From: JAAZZIT01 sp964480525
GTDB taxonomy: Bacteria > Bacillota > Clostridia > Oscillospirales > Ruminococcaceae
Assembly (NCBI GenBank): GCA_964480525.1
Contig: CAYZOV010000004.1
Span: 1 to 64,000 of the forward strand
DNA: 64,000 bases
Direction of reading: 5' to 3'
The notes under the pieces are model-generated. The model saw only the letters and a program-made list of their open reading frames with translations. It made no database searches and was not told the DNA's origin. A program made the position numbers and the translations under genes. Below, piece after piece: positions 16,018 through 24,762 of this stretch. Positions within the stretch are counted from its first letter, which is position 1; every line of letters begins with the position of its first letter.

Positions 16018-17370
16018 ATGGGAAGATTATTCGGAACAGACGGCGCAAGAGGTGTTGCTATAACCGAACTCACCTGCGAACTTGCAATGAATATCGGCAG
16101 AGCCGCCGCTATGGTTTTAACTAAACAAAACAATAAAAAACCTAAAATCATTATCGGTAAAGACACCCGAATTTCCGGGGATATTCTGGAATCCGCTTTG
16201 GTTGCGGGAATTTGTTCTGTGGGTGCTGACGCTTATATTCTGGGCGTTGTGCCGACCCCTGCCGTGGCTGTGCTTGTTAAACAGTACCACGCTGACGCAG
16301 GCGTTATGATTTCCGCTTCGCACAACAGCGTTGAATTTAACGGAATTAAACTGTTTTCAAGCGAGGGCTTTAAACTTCCTGACGAAACCGAAGAAGAAAT
16401 CGAACGCCTTATTCTTGACTACCCCGAAGATATCGCTCTTTGCTGTTCCACAACCGTGGGCAGAGTTTTCTACGAAAAAAATGCCGAGTGGGACTATGTG
16501 CGACATATTATGAAAACCTGCGACGGATTAAAGGGCGTGCGTGTGGCTATCGACTGTGCAAACGGTTCGGCTAGCTCTTGCGCTGTCAAACTTTTCACAG
16601 GTCTTGGGGCAGAGTGCTTTTTCATAAATAACACCCCCGACGGCACCAATATTAACAAAAATTGCGGTTCAACACACCTTGAACCTTTGCAAAAATGCGT
16701 TGTGGATAACAAATGCCACGTCGGTCTTGCTTTTGACGGCGACGCCGATAGGTGCCTTGCGGTGGACGAAAAGGGTAACGTTGTCGACGGCGACAAGCTG
16801 TTGGCGATTTTCTCAAAATATATGAAAGGTATGGGCAAATTAAAGCACAACACTTGCGTTGTAACCGTTATGACAAATTTAGGATTTTTCAAATTTGCAA
16901 AAGAAAGCAATATCGTTGTTGCAACCACAGCCGTGGGCGACAGATATGTTCTGGAAGAAATGAAAAAAGGCGGCTATAACTTGGGCGGCGAACAGTCGGG
17001 ACATATTATTTTCCTTGACGAATCCACCACGGGCGACGGCGAACTCACAGGCGTAAAGCTTTTGGATATTTTGGCGCATACAACCCTCAAAATGAGCGAA
17101 CTTGCGGATATGATGACAAGCTACCCACAGGTTTTGCATAATATCACTATCCCCGCAAAATCAAAGGGTCTTTGGAACACAATTCCCGAAATTAACGAAA
17201 TAATCGAAAATTGCAAAACCAAACTTGGCGACGAGGGCAGAATTTTGGTTCGTGAATCCGGCACCGAACCTTTGGTGCGTGTAATGCTTGAAGGCAAAAA
17301 TTACGGGCTTATTACAGATTACGCAATCAGAATTTCCGATAAAATCAAGGAATTTCTTTGCGATAACTAA
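16018..17370 (+). CDS. glmM: Phosphoglucosamine mutase
   Basis: Converts glucosamine-6-phosphate to glucosamine-1-phosphate for peptidoglycan precursors. The 450-residue product has MGRLFGTDGARGV at the start, the phosphoserine motif MISASHNSVEFNG near residue 100, the Mg-binding loop AFDGDADRCLAVD and the phosphate-binding VRESGTEPLVRVM. It is transcribed in the same direction as ruvB after a 71-base gap without a visible terminator. Confidence 0.97.
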   Translation: MGRLFGTDGARGVAITELTCELAMNIGRAAAMVLTKQNNKKPKIIIGKDTRISGDILESALVAGICSVGADAYILGVVPTPAVAVLVKQYHADAGVMISASHNSVEFNGIKLFSSEGFKLPDETEEEIERLILDYPEDIALCCSTTVGRVFYEKNAEWDYVRHIMKTCDGLKGVRVAIDCANGSASSCAVKLFTGLGAECFFINNTPDGTNINKNCGSTHLEPLQKCVVDNKCHVGLAFDGDADRCLAVDEKGNVVDGDKLLAIFSKYMKGMGKLKHNTCVVTVMTNLGFFKFAKESNIVVATTAVGDRYVLEEMKKGGYNLGGEQSGHIIFLDESTTGDGELTGVKLLDILAHTTLKMSELADMMTSYPQVLHNITIPAKSKGLWNTIPEINEIIENCKTKLGDEGRILVRESGTEPLVRVMLEGKNYGLITDYAIRISDKIKEFLCDN

Positions 17371-17387
17371 AAAAGGATTTTTAAACT

Positions 17388-18248
17388 ATGAGAATTGCAG
17401 ACAAATGGCAGGATTATAAAATTTTAGAAACTTCGGACGGCGAAAAACTTGAAAGTTGGGGCGGAACAACTCTCGTTCGTCCCGACCCACAGATTATTTG
17501 GAAAAGCGAAAAATCCCCTGCATGGAACAAAGCTGACGCTTTTTATCACCGAAGCGAAAAGGGCGGTGGCTTTTGGGAGTATAAGAAAAAAATCCCCGAA
17601 AGCTGGAAAATTTCCTACGGAGATTTGAGATTTATTATTCGTCCTACAGGCTTTAAGCACACGGGACTTTTCCCTGAACAGGCTGTAAACTGGGACTTGA
17701 TGAGCGATATGATAAAGGGTGCAAACCGACCTGTTAAGGTGCTTAACCTTTTTGCGTATACAGGTGGTGCAACTCTTGCGTGTGCAAACGCAGGCGCAAG
17801 CGTTTCCCACGTTGACGCTTCAAAGGGCATGGTTCAGTGGGCTAGAGAAAACGCCGACGCTTCGGGACTTTCGGATAAGCCGATTAGGTGGCTGGTGGAC
17901 GATTGCGAAAAGTTTGTCAAACGTGAAATCAGACGTGGAAATTTCTATGACGCAATCGTTATGGACCCACCGTCCTACGGCAGAGGTCCAAACGGCGAAG
18001 TGTGGAAACTTGAGGACTGTATTTACGACCTTGTAAAGGTTTGTGCAGACGTTTTGAGCGACAATCCTTTGTTTTTCTTGCTAAACAGCTACACCACGGG
18101 ACTTTCGCCGTCGGTTATGGCGTATATTTTAAATGACGTTTTGAAACCGAAATTCGGCGGAAGCGTATCCGCCGACGAGATAGGGCTACCTGTTTTGAAA
18201 TCGGGAATGGCTCTGCCGTGTGGCTCTACAGCCGTTTGGAGAAAATAA
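17388..18248 (+). CDS. Class I SAM-dependent methyltransferase (RlmI/RlmK-like)
   Basis: 286-residue methyltransferase related to the 23S rRNA m5C/m7G enzymes of the RlmI/RlmK type but without an N-terminal PUA domain. SAM motif I is VLNLFAYTGGATLACANAG near residue 116, followed by VDASKGMVQWARENA, and motif IV is MDPPSYGRG, where the DPPS signature indicates RNA base methylation in related families. The exact target nucleotide cannot be deduced. It lies 17 bases after glmM. Confidence 0.88.
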   Translation: MRIADKWQDYKILETSDGEKLESWGGTTLVRPDPQIIWKSEKSPAWNKADAFYHRSEKGGGFWEYKKKIPESWKISYGDLRFIIRPTGFKHTGLFPEQAVNWDLMSDMIKGANRPVKVLNLFAYTGGATLACANAGASVSHVDASKGMVQWARENADASGLSDKPIRWLVDDCEKFVKREIRRGNFYDAIVMDPPSYGRGPNGEVWKLEDCIYDLVKVCADVLSDNPLFFLLNSYTTGLSPSVMAYILNDVLKPKFGGSVSADEIGLPVLKSGMALPCGSTAVWRK

Positions 18249-18257
18249 GGAGAAAAA

Positions 18258-19154
18258 ATGGATAAATATATTTATATGTACGGACAGGTTATGTCAACAT
18301 ATTCCTTTTTGCTAAGTACGGATTTTCCAAAGGCGGACGGCTATGGCGAAATTCATAAAAAATACCACCTTTTGGGTGGCGAAACGGGAACAGCCTGTGC
18401 TGTTTTGTGCAGTTATAACGCTCCCGTAAAGCTGGGCGGAACTCATATGGGAAACCTTAATAAACACCTTATCTGCGATTATTTTAAGGACAAAACCGCA
18501 GATATTTCCGAGCTTGTTTACGAAGATTTTGACGGCATAACCGATTATGTAATTATCGATAAGAATACACGCACTTGTTTTGGCGAATGGGGAAAACATT
18601 CTTCAAGAGAAATCCCGTACTATGAAAAGCCTTGCGAAGAAAGCGTTCTTAACGCCGACTGCGTTGGAGCAGACCCGTATTTCGGACAGGAAATAGCCGA
18701 ACTTTGCGTAAAACACGGCAAAAAATATGTTACAATCGACTGCGACCACGATAGCTTTTTTCACAAAAATTGCGAAATAAATTGCGTTTCACACCAATAT
18801 CTTGACTGGAAATATGCCGATATGTCATACGAGGACGCATTAAAGCTTTACAGCGAGAACACAAACGGCTTGACCATTTTCACCCTCGGGGAAAACGGTG
18901 CAATGTACGGACGAAAGGGCGAAAAACCTCACTATGTAAAGGCTTGCAAAGTTGAAGCGGTTTCAACTCTCGGAGCAGGCGACTGCTTTAAAGCAGGGGC
19001 AATTTACGGACTGTACAAAAAAATGGATGACAAAAGCCTTGTAGAATTTGCCTGCGCTACGTCAGGGTGCGCCGTAACAAAATACCCTATTGCCCTTAAT
19101 CCGCCTACACTTGACGAAGTGACAAAACTTATTAAAGAAAATTACGGAGAATAA
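18258..19154 (+). CDS. PfkB-family carbohydrate/nucleoside kinase
   Basis: 298-residue ribokinase-fold protein. The PfkB signature 2 is visible as STLGAGDCFKAGAIYGL, containing the catalytic Asp, and the N-terminal GGETGTACAVL/GLGG-like nucleotide core is recognisable. It lacks a clear signature specific for fructose-1-phosphate, ribose or adenosine, so the substrate is left open. It lies 9 bases after the methyltransferase gene. No sugar transporter is adjacent; the downstream ECF module is general-purpose. Confidence 0.88.
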   Translation: MDKYIYMYGQVMSTYSFLLSTDFPKADGYGEIHKKYHLLGGETGTACAVLCSYNAPVKLGGTHMGNLNKHLICDYFKDKTADISELVYEDFDGITDYVIIDKNTRTCFGEWGKHSSREIPYYEKPCEESVLNADCVGADPYFGQEIAELCVKHGKKYVTIDCDHDSFFHKNCEINCVSHQYLDWKYADMSYEDALKLYSENTNGLTIFTLGENGAMYGRKGEKPHYVKACKVEAVSTLGAGDCFKAGAIYGLYKKMDDKSLVEFACATSGCAVTKYPIALNPPTLDEVTKLIKENYGE

Positions 19155-19156
19155 AA

Positions 19157-19315
19157 ATGAGCATAGATTTTAAAGATTTAAAGAAAAAAGCCGAAAAAAT
19201 CGGCGACAAAATCCCCGACGAGGTTGTTGACAAGGCAAAAAAGCTTGCTACAAAGGAAAACCTCGAAAAGGTAAAGGAAAGTGCAGAAAACGTAATTGAT
19301 AAATTCAAAAAATAA
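19157..19315 (+). CDS. Small Lys/Glu-rich helical protein, 52 aa
   Basis: ATG at 19157 two bases after the kinase stop, preceded by GGAGA. The product, rich in Lys, Glu, Asp and Val (KKKAEKIGDKIPDEVVDKAK...KESAENVIDKFKK), predicts as two amphipathic helices and resembles antitoxin-like or late-embryogenesis/Hsp12-like charged helices only in composition. No family recognised. Its tight placement between the PfkB kinase and ecfA, with a further ribosome site (TTGGAG) just after it, supports translation. Confidence 0.7.
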   Translation: MSIDFKDLKKKAEKIGDKIPDEVVDKAKKLATKENLEKVKESAENVIDKFKK

Positions 19316-19331
19316 TTTTGGAGAAATTTAA

Positions 19332-20195
19332 ATGCAAAATTTTTTATCGGCACAAAAAGTGTGCTTTTCATATGTGAATAATTCCGAAAATCCTCCCGTT
19401 GTAAACGAAGTGTTAAAGGGTATCGACCTTGAAATTAAACAGGGCGAGTTTGTGGCGATTTTGGGGCATAACGGAAGTGGTAAATCCACCCTCGCTAAGT
19501 GCTTTAACGCCATAAATCTTCCCGAAAAGGGCGACGTGTACGCAGTTGGGTTTAACACAAAAGACGAGGAAAACCTCCTTTCTATAAGACAAAATGTGGG
19601 TATGGTTTTTCAAAATCCCGACAACCAGCTTGTTGCGACTATTGTTGAGGAGGACGTGGCTTTTGCGTTGGAAAATATGGGCGTTGAGCCAAAGGAAATC
19701 AGACGCAGAGTGGACGAGGCTCTTAAAACGGTGGGAATGTACGAATATCGTGACCACGCACCTCACAAGCTTTCGGGTGGGCAAAAGCAAAGAATTGCCA
19801 TAGCGGGAATTATCGCTATGGAACCTAAGTGTATTCTTTTGGACGAGCCGACGGCTATGCTTGACCCAAAGGGCAGAAACGAGGTTATGAAAACCATTAA
19901 AAAGCTTAACAAGGAACAGGGCGTGACCATTGTGCTTATCACTCATTATATGGAGGAGGCGGCACAGGCACAGCGAGTTGTGGTTGTTGACAACGGCGAA
20001 GTGGTTATGGACGATGTGCCGAAAAAGGTTTTTTGTCAGGTGGAAAAAATGAAATCAATCGGACTTGACGTGCCACAGGTGACTGAGCTTTGTTATAATC
20101 TTCAGCAAGCAGGCTTTGATATTTCCACGGAAATAATTGACGAGGACGAGTGCGTTGAAAGACTTTACGAGCTTTTGAAAAACGCAAATGGCTAA
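19332..20195 (+). CDS. ecfA1: ECF transporter ATPase A1
   Basis: Energy-coupling-factor ATPase of the shared (group II) vitamin-uptake module. The 287-residue ABC protein has Walker A LGHNGSGKSTLAK near residue 45, Q-loop VFQNPDNQL, signature LSGGQKQR, Walker B CILLDEPTAMLD and H-loop ITHYMEE. The long C-terminus is typical of EcfA. It is followed by ecfA2, ecfT and truA, the common Firmicutes order, so it should pair with EcfA2 and EcfT to energise several unlinked S-components. Confidence 0.96.
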   Translation: MQNFLSAQKVCFSYVNNSENPPVVNEVLKGIDLEIKQGEFVAILGHNGSGKSTLAKCFNAINLPEKGDVYAVGFNTKDEENLLSIRQNVGMVFQNPDNQLVATIVEEDVAFALENMGVEPKEIRRRVDEALKTVGMYEYRDHAPHKLSGGQKQRIAIAGIIAMEPKCILLDEPTAMLDPKGRNEVMKTIKKLNKEQGVTIVLITHYMEEAAQAQRVVVVDNGEVVMDDVPKKVFCQVEKMKSIGLDVPQVTELCYNLQQAGFDISTEIIDEDECVERLYELLKNANG

Positions 20196-20222
20196 AGTTT
20201 AAAAAGCAAAGGAAAATTAAAA

Positions 20223-21080
20223 ATGGCAATTATTAAAACAGAAAATCTCAGCTACGTTTACGGTGAGGGTACGCCTTTTCGCAAGGTGGCTGTGGATAAT
20301 GTAAACCTTGAGATAGAAAACGGCGAAATGGTGGGGGTTATCGGACATACGGGTTCGGGCAAATCCACCCTTATCCAGCACCTTAACGGACTTTTGAAGC
20401 CTACTTCGGGAAAAGTTTTTATTGACGGAGAGGAACTTTGGCAGGAAAAGGAGCGACTTCGCCAAATACGTTTCAAGGTGGGGCTTGTGTTTCAGTACCC
20501 TGAATACCAGCTTTTTGAAGAAACCTGTTACAAGGACATCGGCTTTGGACCTCGAAATATGGGGCTTTCTGATGAAGAAATCGACAAGCGTGTCCGTGAA
20601 ACAGCACGACTTGTGGGACTTGATGAAAAGCTTTTGCGAAAATCTCCGTTCGAGCTTTCGGGTGGACAAAAAAGACGTGTGGCAATAGCCGGAGTTATGG
20701 CTATGGAGCCGAAAATTCTCATTTTGGACGAGCCTGCGTCAGGTCTTGACCCAAAGGGCAGGGACAAAATTTTGGGGCTTATCAAGGAATATCATCAGGA
20801 AAAGAAAAATACGGTAATGCTTGTGTCGCACTCTATGGAGGACGTGGCGAAAAACGTGTCGAAAATTCTGGTGATGAATAAGGCTAAGCTTTTTTGCTAT
20901 GACGATACCGAAAAGGTGTTCCACCGAGCGGAAGAACTCACCCAAATGGGACTTTCCGTGCCACAGATAACCCGTGTTTTCAATCGCCTGAAATCAATGG
21001 GAATTGACATCACCGACGACGTTTATACCGTGAAATACGGCACGAATTTGTTGCTTGATATGTTAAATTCAAAACCCTAA
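20223..21080 (+). CDS. ecfA2: ECF transporter ATPase A2
   Basis: Second ATPase of the ECF module, 285 residues. Walker A GHTGSGKSTLIQHLNG, Q-loop VFQYPEYQLFEET (the YPEYQLF form is characteristic of EcfA2), signature LSGGQKRRVA, Walker B ILILDEPASGLD and H-loop VSHSMED are all present. Twenty-seven bases separate it from ecfA1 and 12 from ecfT. Confidence 0.96.
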   Translation: MAIIKTENLSYVYGEGTPFRKVAVDNVNLEIENGEMVGVIGHTGSGKSTLIQHLNGLLKPTSGKVFIDGEELWQEKERLRQIRFKVGLVFQYPEYQLFEETCYKDIGFGPRNMGLSDEEIDKRVRETARLVGLDEKLLRKSPFELSGGQKRRVAIAGVMAMEPKILILDEPASGLDPKGRDKILGLIKEYHQEKKNTVMLVSHSMEDVAKNVSKILVMNKAKLFCYDDTEKVFHRAEELTQMGLSVPQITRVFNRLKSMGIDITDDVYTVKYGTNLLLDMLNSKP

Positions 21081-21092
21081 GGAGGATTTTGT

Positions 21093-21896
21093 TTGCTAAA
21101 GGATATTACAATGGGACAATTTTTTCCGGGGAACAGCGTTATTCATAAACTTGACCCCAGATTTAAAATTGTTTTTACTATAATTTTTATCGTTATGCTT
21201 TTTGTGGCAGACGGATTTTCAGGACTTGCAATAGGAATTGCATTTATGCTTTTTGCGTTTTTAATTTCAAAAATCCCACTTTCTATGATGATAAAAAGCC
21301 TTAAACCTATTTTGCCGATTGTGATTTTCACTTCGATTTTGAATATATTTTTTATCCGAACCGGCGACGTGGTTTTTAATTGGGCGTTTATAACTATCAC
21401 AAAGCAGGGACTTAAAACGGCAGCCTTTATGGTTATACGAATTGTGGCGCTTATCGTGGGTACGTCCCTTTTGACGTACACCACTTCGCCGATTGTGTTG
21501 ACGGACGCTATCGAAAGGCTTTTGTCGCCGCTGAAAAAAATCAAAGTGCCTGTTCACGAACTTGCAATGATGATGACTATTGCACTTAGATTTATCCCGA
21601 CCCTTATTGAGGAAACCGACAAAATAATGTCGGCTCAAAAAGCAAGGGGGGCGGATATGGAAAGTGGAAATATCGTCCAACGTGCAAAGGCTCTAGTGCC
21701 TGTGCTTGTGCCTCTTTTTGTGTCAAGTTTTCGCCGTGCCGAGGAGCTTGCACTTGCGATGGAATGTCGCTGTTACCACGGGGGCGAGGGCAGAACCCGA
21801 ATGAAACAGCTTAAAGCCACCTACCGAGATTTTGTGGCGCTTTTCGTAATGGCTGTTACAACGGCGCTTATCATTTTGTGCAATGTTTATCTGTAA
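21093..21896 (+). CDS. ecfT: ECF transporter transmembrane component T
   Basis: 267-residue integral membrane coupling protein linking the ATPases to S-components. It has the N-terminal GQFFPGNSVIHKLDPRFK and coupling-helix motifs AQKARGADM and AMECRCYHGGEGRTRM; the second Ala-Arg-Gly is changed to CRC, with EARC-type variants common in Firmicutes. TTG is the likely start, eight bases after GGAGG (21081-21085); the ATG at 21111 is too far from that site. Confidence 0.94.
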   Translation: MLKDITMGQFFPGNSVIHKLDPRFKIVFTIIFIVMLFVADGFSGLAIGIAFMLFAFLISKIPLSMMIKSLKPILPIVIFTSILNIFFIRTGDVVFNWAFITITKQGLKTAAFMVIRIVALIVGTSLLTYTTSPIVLTDAIERLLSPLKKIKVPVHELAMMMTIALRFIPTLIEETDKIMSAQKARGADMESGNIVQRAKALVPVLVPLFVSSFRRAEELALAMECRCYHGGEGRTRMKQLKATYRDFVALFVMAVTTALIILCNVYL

Positions 21897-21911
21897 ATTA
21901 AAAGGAGCAAT

Positions 21912-22646
21912 ATGAGAAATTTCAAGGTGAAAATGGCATATAACGGCGCAAATTATCACGGTTTTCAGATTCAGAATAACGCTGTGACAATTCAAGGTAC
22001 TGTTGAAGAAGCACTTTCTAAGCTTTTGCGGGAAAATGTCACCATTAACGGCTGTTCCAGAACGGACGCAGGGGTTCACGCACGGGATTATGTGTTTAAT
22101 TTTAAAACCGAAAATAAAATTACGCCCAAAGGACTTCTGTTTGCCACAAACGATATTTTGCCAAAGGATATTGCTTTTTTGTCCGTGGAAGAAACCGACG
22201 AGGATTTTCATGCACGTTTTGACTGTAAGGGCAAAGAGTACGAGTATGTTATCCATAATTCACAAATTAAAAACCCATTTTACGCAGGTACGGCTATGAG
22301 GTACAAATACCCACTTGACGAAAATTTGCTGAATAACGAAGCTAAGGCTTTTATCGGTCGCCACGATTTTAAGTCCTTTTGCTCCACCGCTTGCGACAAA
22401 GAGGACACCCACCGCACAATTTACGATTTTTCCGTAACACGTCAGGGTGATATTGTTAAAATGAACGTTTCTGGCGACGGTTTTTTGTACAATATGGTAC
22501 GAATTATGGTGGGTACTCTCATTTATGTAAACGAGGGCAAAATTAAACAAGGCGAAATTAAAGAAATAATTGAACAAAAGGACAGAACAAAAGCGGGAAT
22601 TACGGTGATACCTGACGGATTGTACCTTAATAAGGTGTTTTATTAA
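21912..22646 (+). CDS. truA: tRNA pseudouridine(38-40) synthase
   Basis: 244-residue pseudouridine synthase modifying the anticodon arm. It starts FKVKMAYNGANYHGFQIQNN, contains the catalytic Asp in CSRTDAGVHARD near residue 52, and ends with the VSGDGFLYNMVRIMVGTL motif. It is the usual fourth gene after ecfA1-ecfA2-ecfT, 15 bases downstream, with AAAGGAG before its ATG. Confidence 0.97.
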   Translation: MRNFKVKMAYNGANYHGFQIQNNAVTIQGTVEEALSKLLRENVTINGCSRTDAGVHARDYVFNFKTENKITPKGLLFATNDILPKDIAFLSVEETDEDFHARFDCKGKEYEYVIHNSQIKNPFYAGTAMRYKYPLDENLLNNEAKAFIGRHDFKSFCSTACDKEDTHRTIYDFSVTRQGDIVKMNVSGDGFLYNMVRIMVGTLIYVNEGKIKQGEIKEIIEQKDRTKAGITVIPDGLYLNKVFY

Positions 22647-22684
22647 ACCGATTTTCAGATTGCATTAAGAAAGGTGTGACAAAA

Positions 22685-23890
22685 TTGAGTGACAAAAAAA
22701 AACTGGAATATGCCGAACATAGAGAAAAATATCACGACATAAGAGCCGAAAAAGAACGCCAAAGAAAAAAATTAAGACGAAAAAAAATCATAACAACTCT
22801 TGTTGTTGTGGGCGTAATCGCACTTGGACTTGCGACAAAAGATATGTGGTTGCCACGGCTTGCGGAATATTTTCAGGATAAAAAAGAAACCATCATAAAC
22901 GACGGCACTCCCGAAACAGGCGACGGATTTCCCATAAGCCTTTCACAGTCGGGTTATAACTATATTACGTCAATTTCCCAAATGCCTACGGTTATCAGCG
23001 ATACCCATATTACAATGTATAATTCAAAGGGTGGCGTGTATAAAAAAGTCCAACACCTTTTTGCAAACCCTGTTTATTATACGTCAGGCGACAAGCTTTT
23101 TGTGTACGATTTGGGCGGGTTTAATTTCGGAATTTACGACAAAAAAGGCGAAGTTTATAAGGTCAAAACCGACGGCGAAATCGTGGTCGCAACTTCAAGC
23201 CAAAACGGAAAAGTCGCTGTTGTTACCCAAACAGACAAGGCGTCGTCGCTGTTGACTGTTTACGACCAAAAGGGCGAAGCGATTTTTAAATGGTCGGGAA
23301 GCCAACGAATTGTTAATGTTTCCTTTAATTCCGACGCAACAGGGTGTATTGTTTCCGCTTTTTCGGCAAACGGCGGCAAAATTGTGTCACGCCTTTACGG
23401 TTTTGAATTTGACAAAACCCAGGAAACTTTCAAAACAGCCGACCTTGACGGTTTGGTGCTTAAATCGGGATATTGCCAAAACGGCGATATGTGGCTTTTG
23501 GGCGACAGCTTTTTGTACCGTGTGGGTGCCGACGGCTCGGTGCTGTACACTTGCGAGTATCAACGTGATTTGTCAAATTATGCCATTGACGAAAAAATGG
23601 CGGTGCTGGTTTTTAAAAGCGTTGTGGGAGATAAATACGAAATTCAGGTGTTCACCGACACAAACGAACCCGCAACTTTTACAACAGACAGCCAAATTAA
23701 AAGATTGCAGGTCATAGATTCAAAAGTGGCGGTTTTGACGGAAAACAGCTTCGTTTTTCTTAACGATAACGCAAAAATAACTTCGTCGGCAGAAATAGAA
23801 AAAGACTATACCGATTTTATTATAATTGATGATAATGCCTATTTTATGGGGTATAATGAGGTTGATAAGATAAGTTTTAAAGCGGATTAA
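22685..23890 (+). CDS. DUF5711-like membrane-anchored beta-propeller protein
   Basis: About 400 residues. A strongly basic cytoplasmic start (KERQRKKLRRKK) precedes one transmembrane helix (IITTLVVVGVIALGLA) and a large extracytoplasmic region of repeated beta blades with motifs such as VYDQKGEAIFKWSG and YDKKGEVYKVK. This architecture matches the DUF5711 family of Clostridia, of unknown function. I prefer TTG at 22685 with AGAAAGG ten bases upstream over GTG at 22676, which touches the ribosome site. It is followed by a CvpA-like gene. Confidence 0.78.
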   Translation: MSDKKKLEYAEHREKYHDIRAEKERQRKKLRRKKIITTLVVVGVIALGLATKDMWLPRLAEYFQDKKETIINDGTPETGDGFPISLSQSGYNYITSISQMPTVISDTHITMYNSKGGVYKKVQHLFANPVYYTSGDKLFVYDLGGFNFGIYDKKGEVYKVKTDGEIVVATSSQNGKVAVVTQTDKASSLLTVYDQKGEAIFKWSGSQRIVNVSFNSDATGCIVSAFSANGGKIVSRLYGFEFDKTQETFKTADLDGLVLKSGYCQNGDMWLLGDSFLYRVGADGSVLYTCEYQRDLSNYAIDEKMAVLVFKSVVGDKYEIQVFTDTNEPATFTTDSQIKRLQVIDSKVAVLTENSFVFLNDNAKITSSAEIEKDYTDFIIIDDNAYFMGYNEVDKISFKAD

Positions 23891-23929
23891 ACCAAATTTT
23901 TGTCCTTGTAAATACGGAGATAACAAAAG

Positions 23930-24724
23930 ATGAATACTTTTTTGAAAATTTTACTTTTAGTAATTTTTGTAATAATTGTGGTTAAAAACATTAACCGTGG
24001 TTTTGCAAAATCCCTTTGTATAATCGTCGGGTGCGTTGTTTCGCTGGGGGTTGCGGTGAAAATTTCGGACGAATATTCCGAAAAACTTTACGAAAATCTC
24101 TGGGAAGAATCGGTTTTGCAAATTGTAAACGACAATGTGGAAGATTTTGACAGCGCAAAAATCATCAACGAAAATCTTTTCAAAAAAACCCTCGGAATAA
24201 CCACGATATCCGACGAAAAAATCCGTCAAACATTGCTTTTGGACGGAAAAATCTCCGAAAACCTTTCAAATCTTGCAAAAAAGGAAAATTCGGGTGTTGA
24301 CATAAACGAGATTTTAGAGTATATTGATAAAAACAGTTTTTTTAAAGAGAACGATTCTGAAAAAATTAACGCATTTTTAAAAGAGGATAATTTTGAAAAA
24401 GCTGTGAGAATTTTGGCAAACGACGACAAAAAAACACGCACAGACGCATTTTATACACAAATCGTCAAACCGTATATTGTTACGGTGGTCAGATATACCG
24501 TGGCTTTGGTGCTGTTTTTGGTAATCTTTTCGGTGCTGAAATTTGTTATTTTGAAAATAAACATTCTGGAAAAAATCCCCGTGGCAGGCTTTTTGAACGC
24601 TCTGCTGGGCGGTGTTGTGGGCGTCGTTGAAGGCTTTGTAATCATCGCCTTTGTCCGCAATATTTTTGAAAACCAAATCGTGGATTTTTTTGTGGAATTT
24701 GTTAAACTTATCGCAAATAGATAA
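23930..24724 (+). CDS. CvpA-family membrane protein
   Basis: 264 residues with an N-terminal pair of helices (LLLVIFVIIVVKNINRGFAKS, then LCIIVGCVVSLGVAVKI) and a C-terminal pair (VALVLFLVIFSVLKFVIL, LLGGVVGVVEGFVIIAFV). The G-F-x(2)-G pattern after helix 1 and the GGVVGVVEG motif mark CvpA/YshB-type proteins, needed for colicin V secretion in E. coli and of uncertain role elsewhere. The central ~100 residues are a charged soluble insert, longer than in E. coli CvpA. Thirty-nine bases follow the DUF5711 gene. Confidence 0.8.
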   Translation: MNTFLKILLLVIFVIIVVKNINRGFAKSLCIIVGCVVSLGVAVKISDEYSEKLYENLWEESVLQIVNDNVEDFDSAKIINENLFKKTLGITTISDEKIRQTLLLDGKISENLSNLAKKENSGVDINEILEYIDKNSFFKENDSEKINAFLKEDNFEKAVRILANDDKKTRTDAFYTQIVKPYIVTVVRYTVALVLFLVIFSVLKFVILKINILEKIPVAGFLNALLGGVVGVVEGFVIIAFVRNIFENQIVDFFVEFVKLIANR

Positions 24725-24762
24725 TGTATAATTTTTACGAATAAGAAAGGACTTGATATATA

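Noticed and set aside
16018..17370. glmM as part of the cdaA-cdaR operon
   Set aside because: In many Firmicutes the three are together, but here glmM lies 42 kb away behind ruvB.
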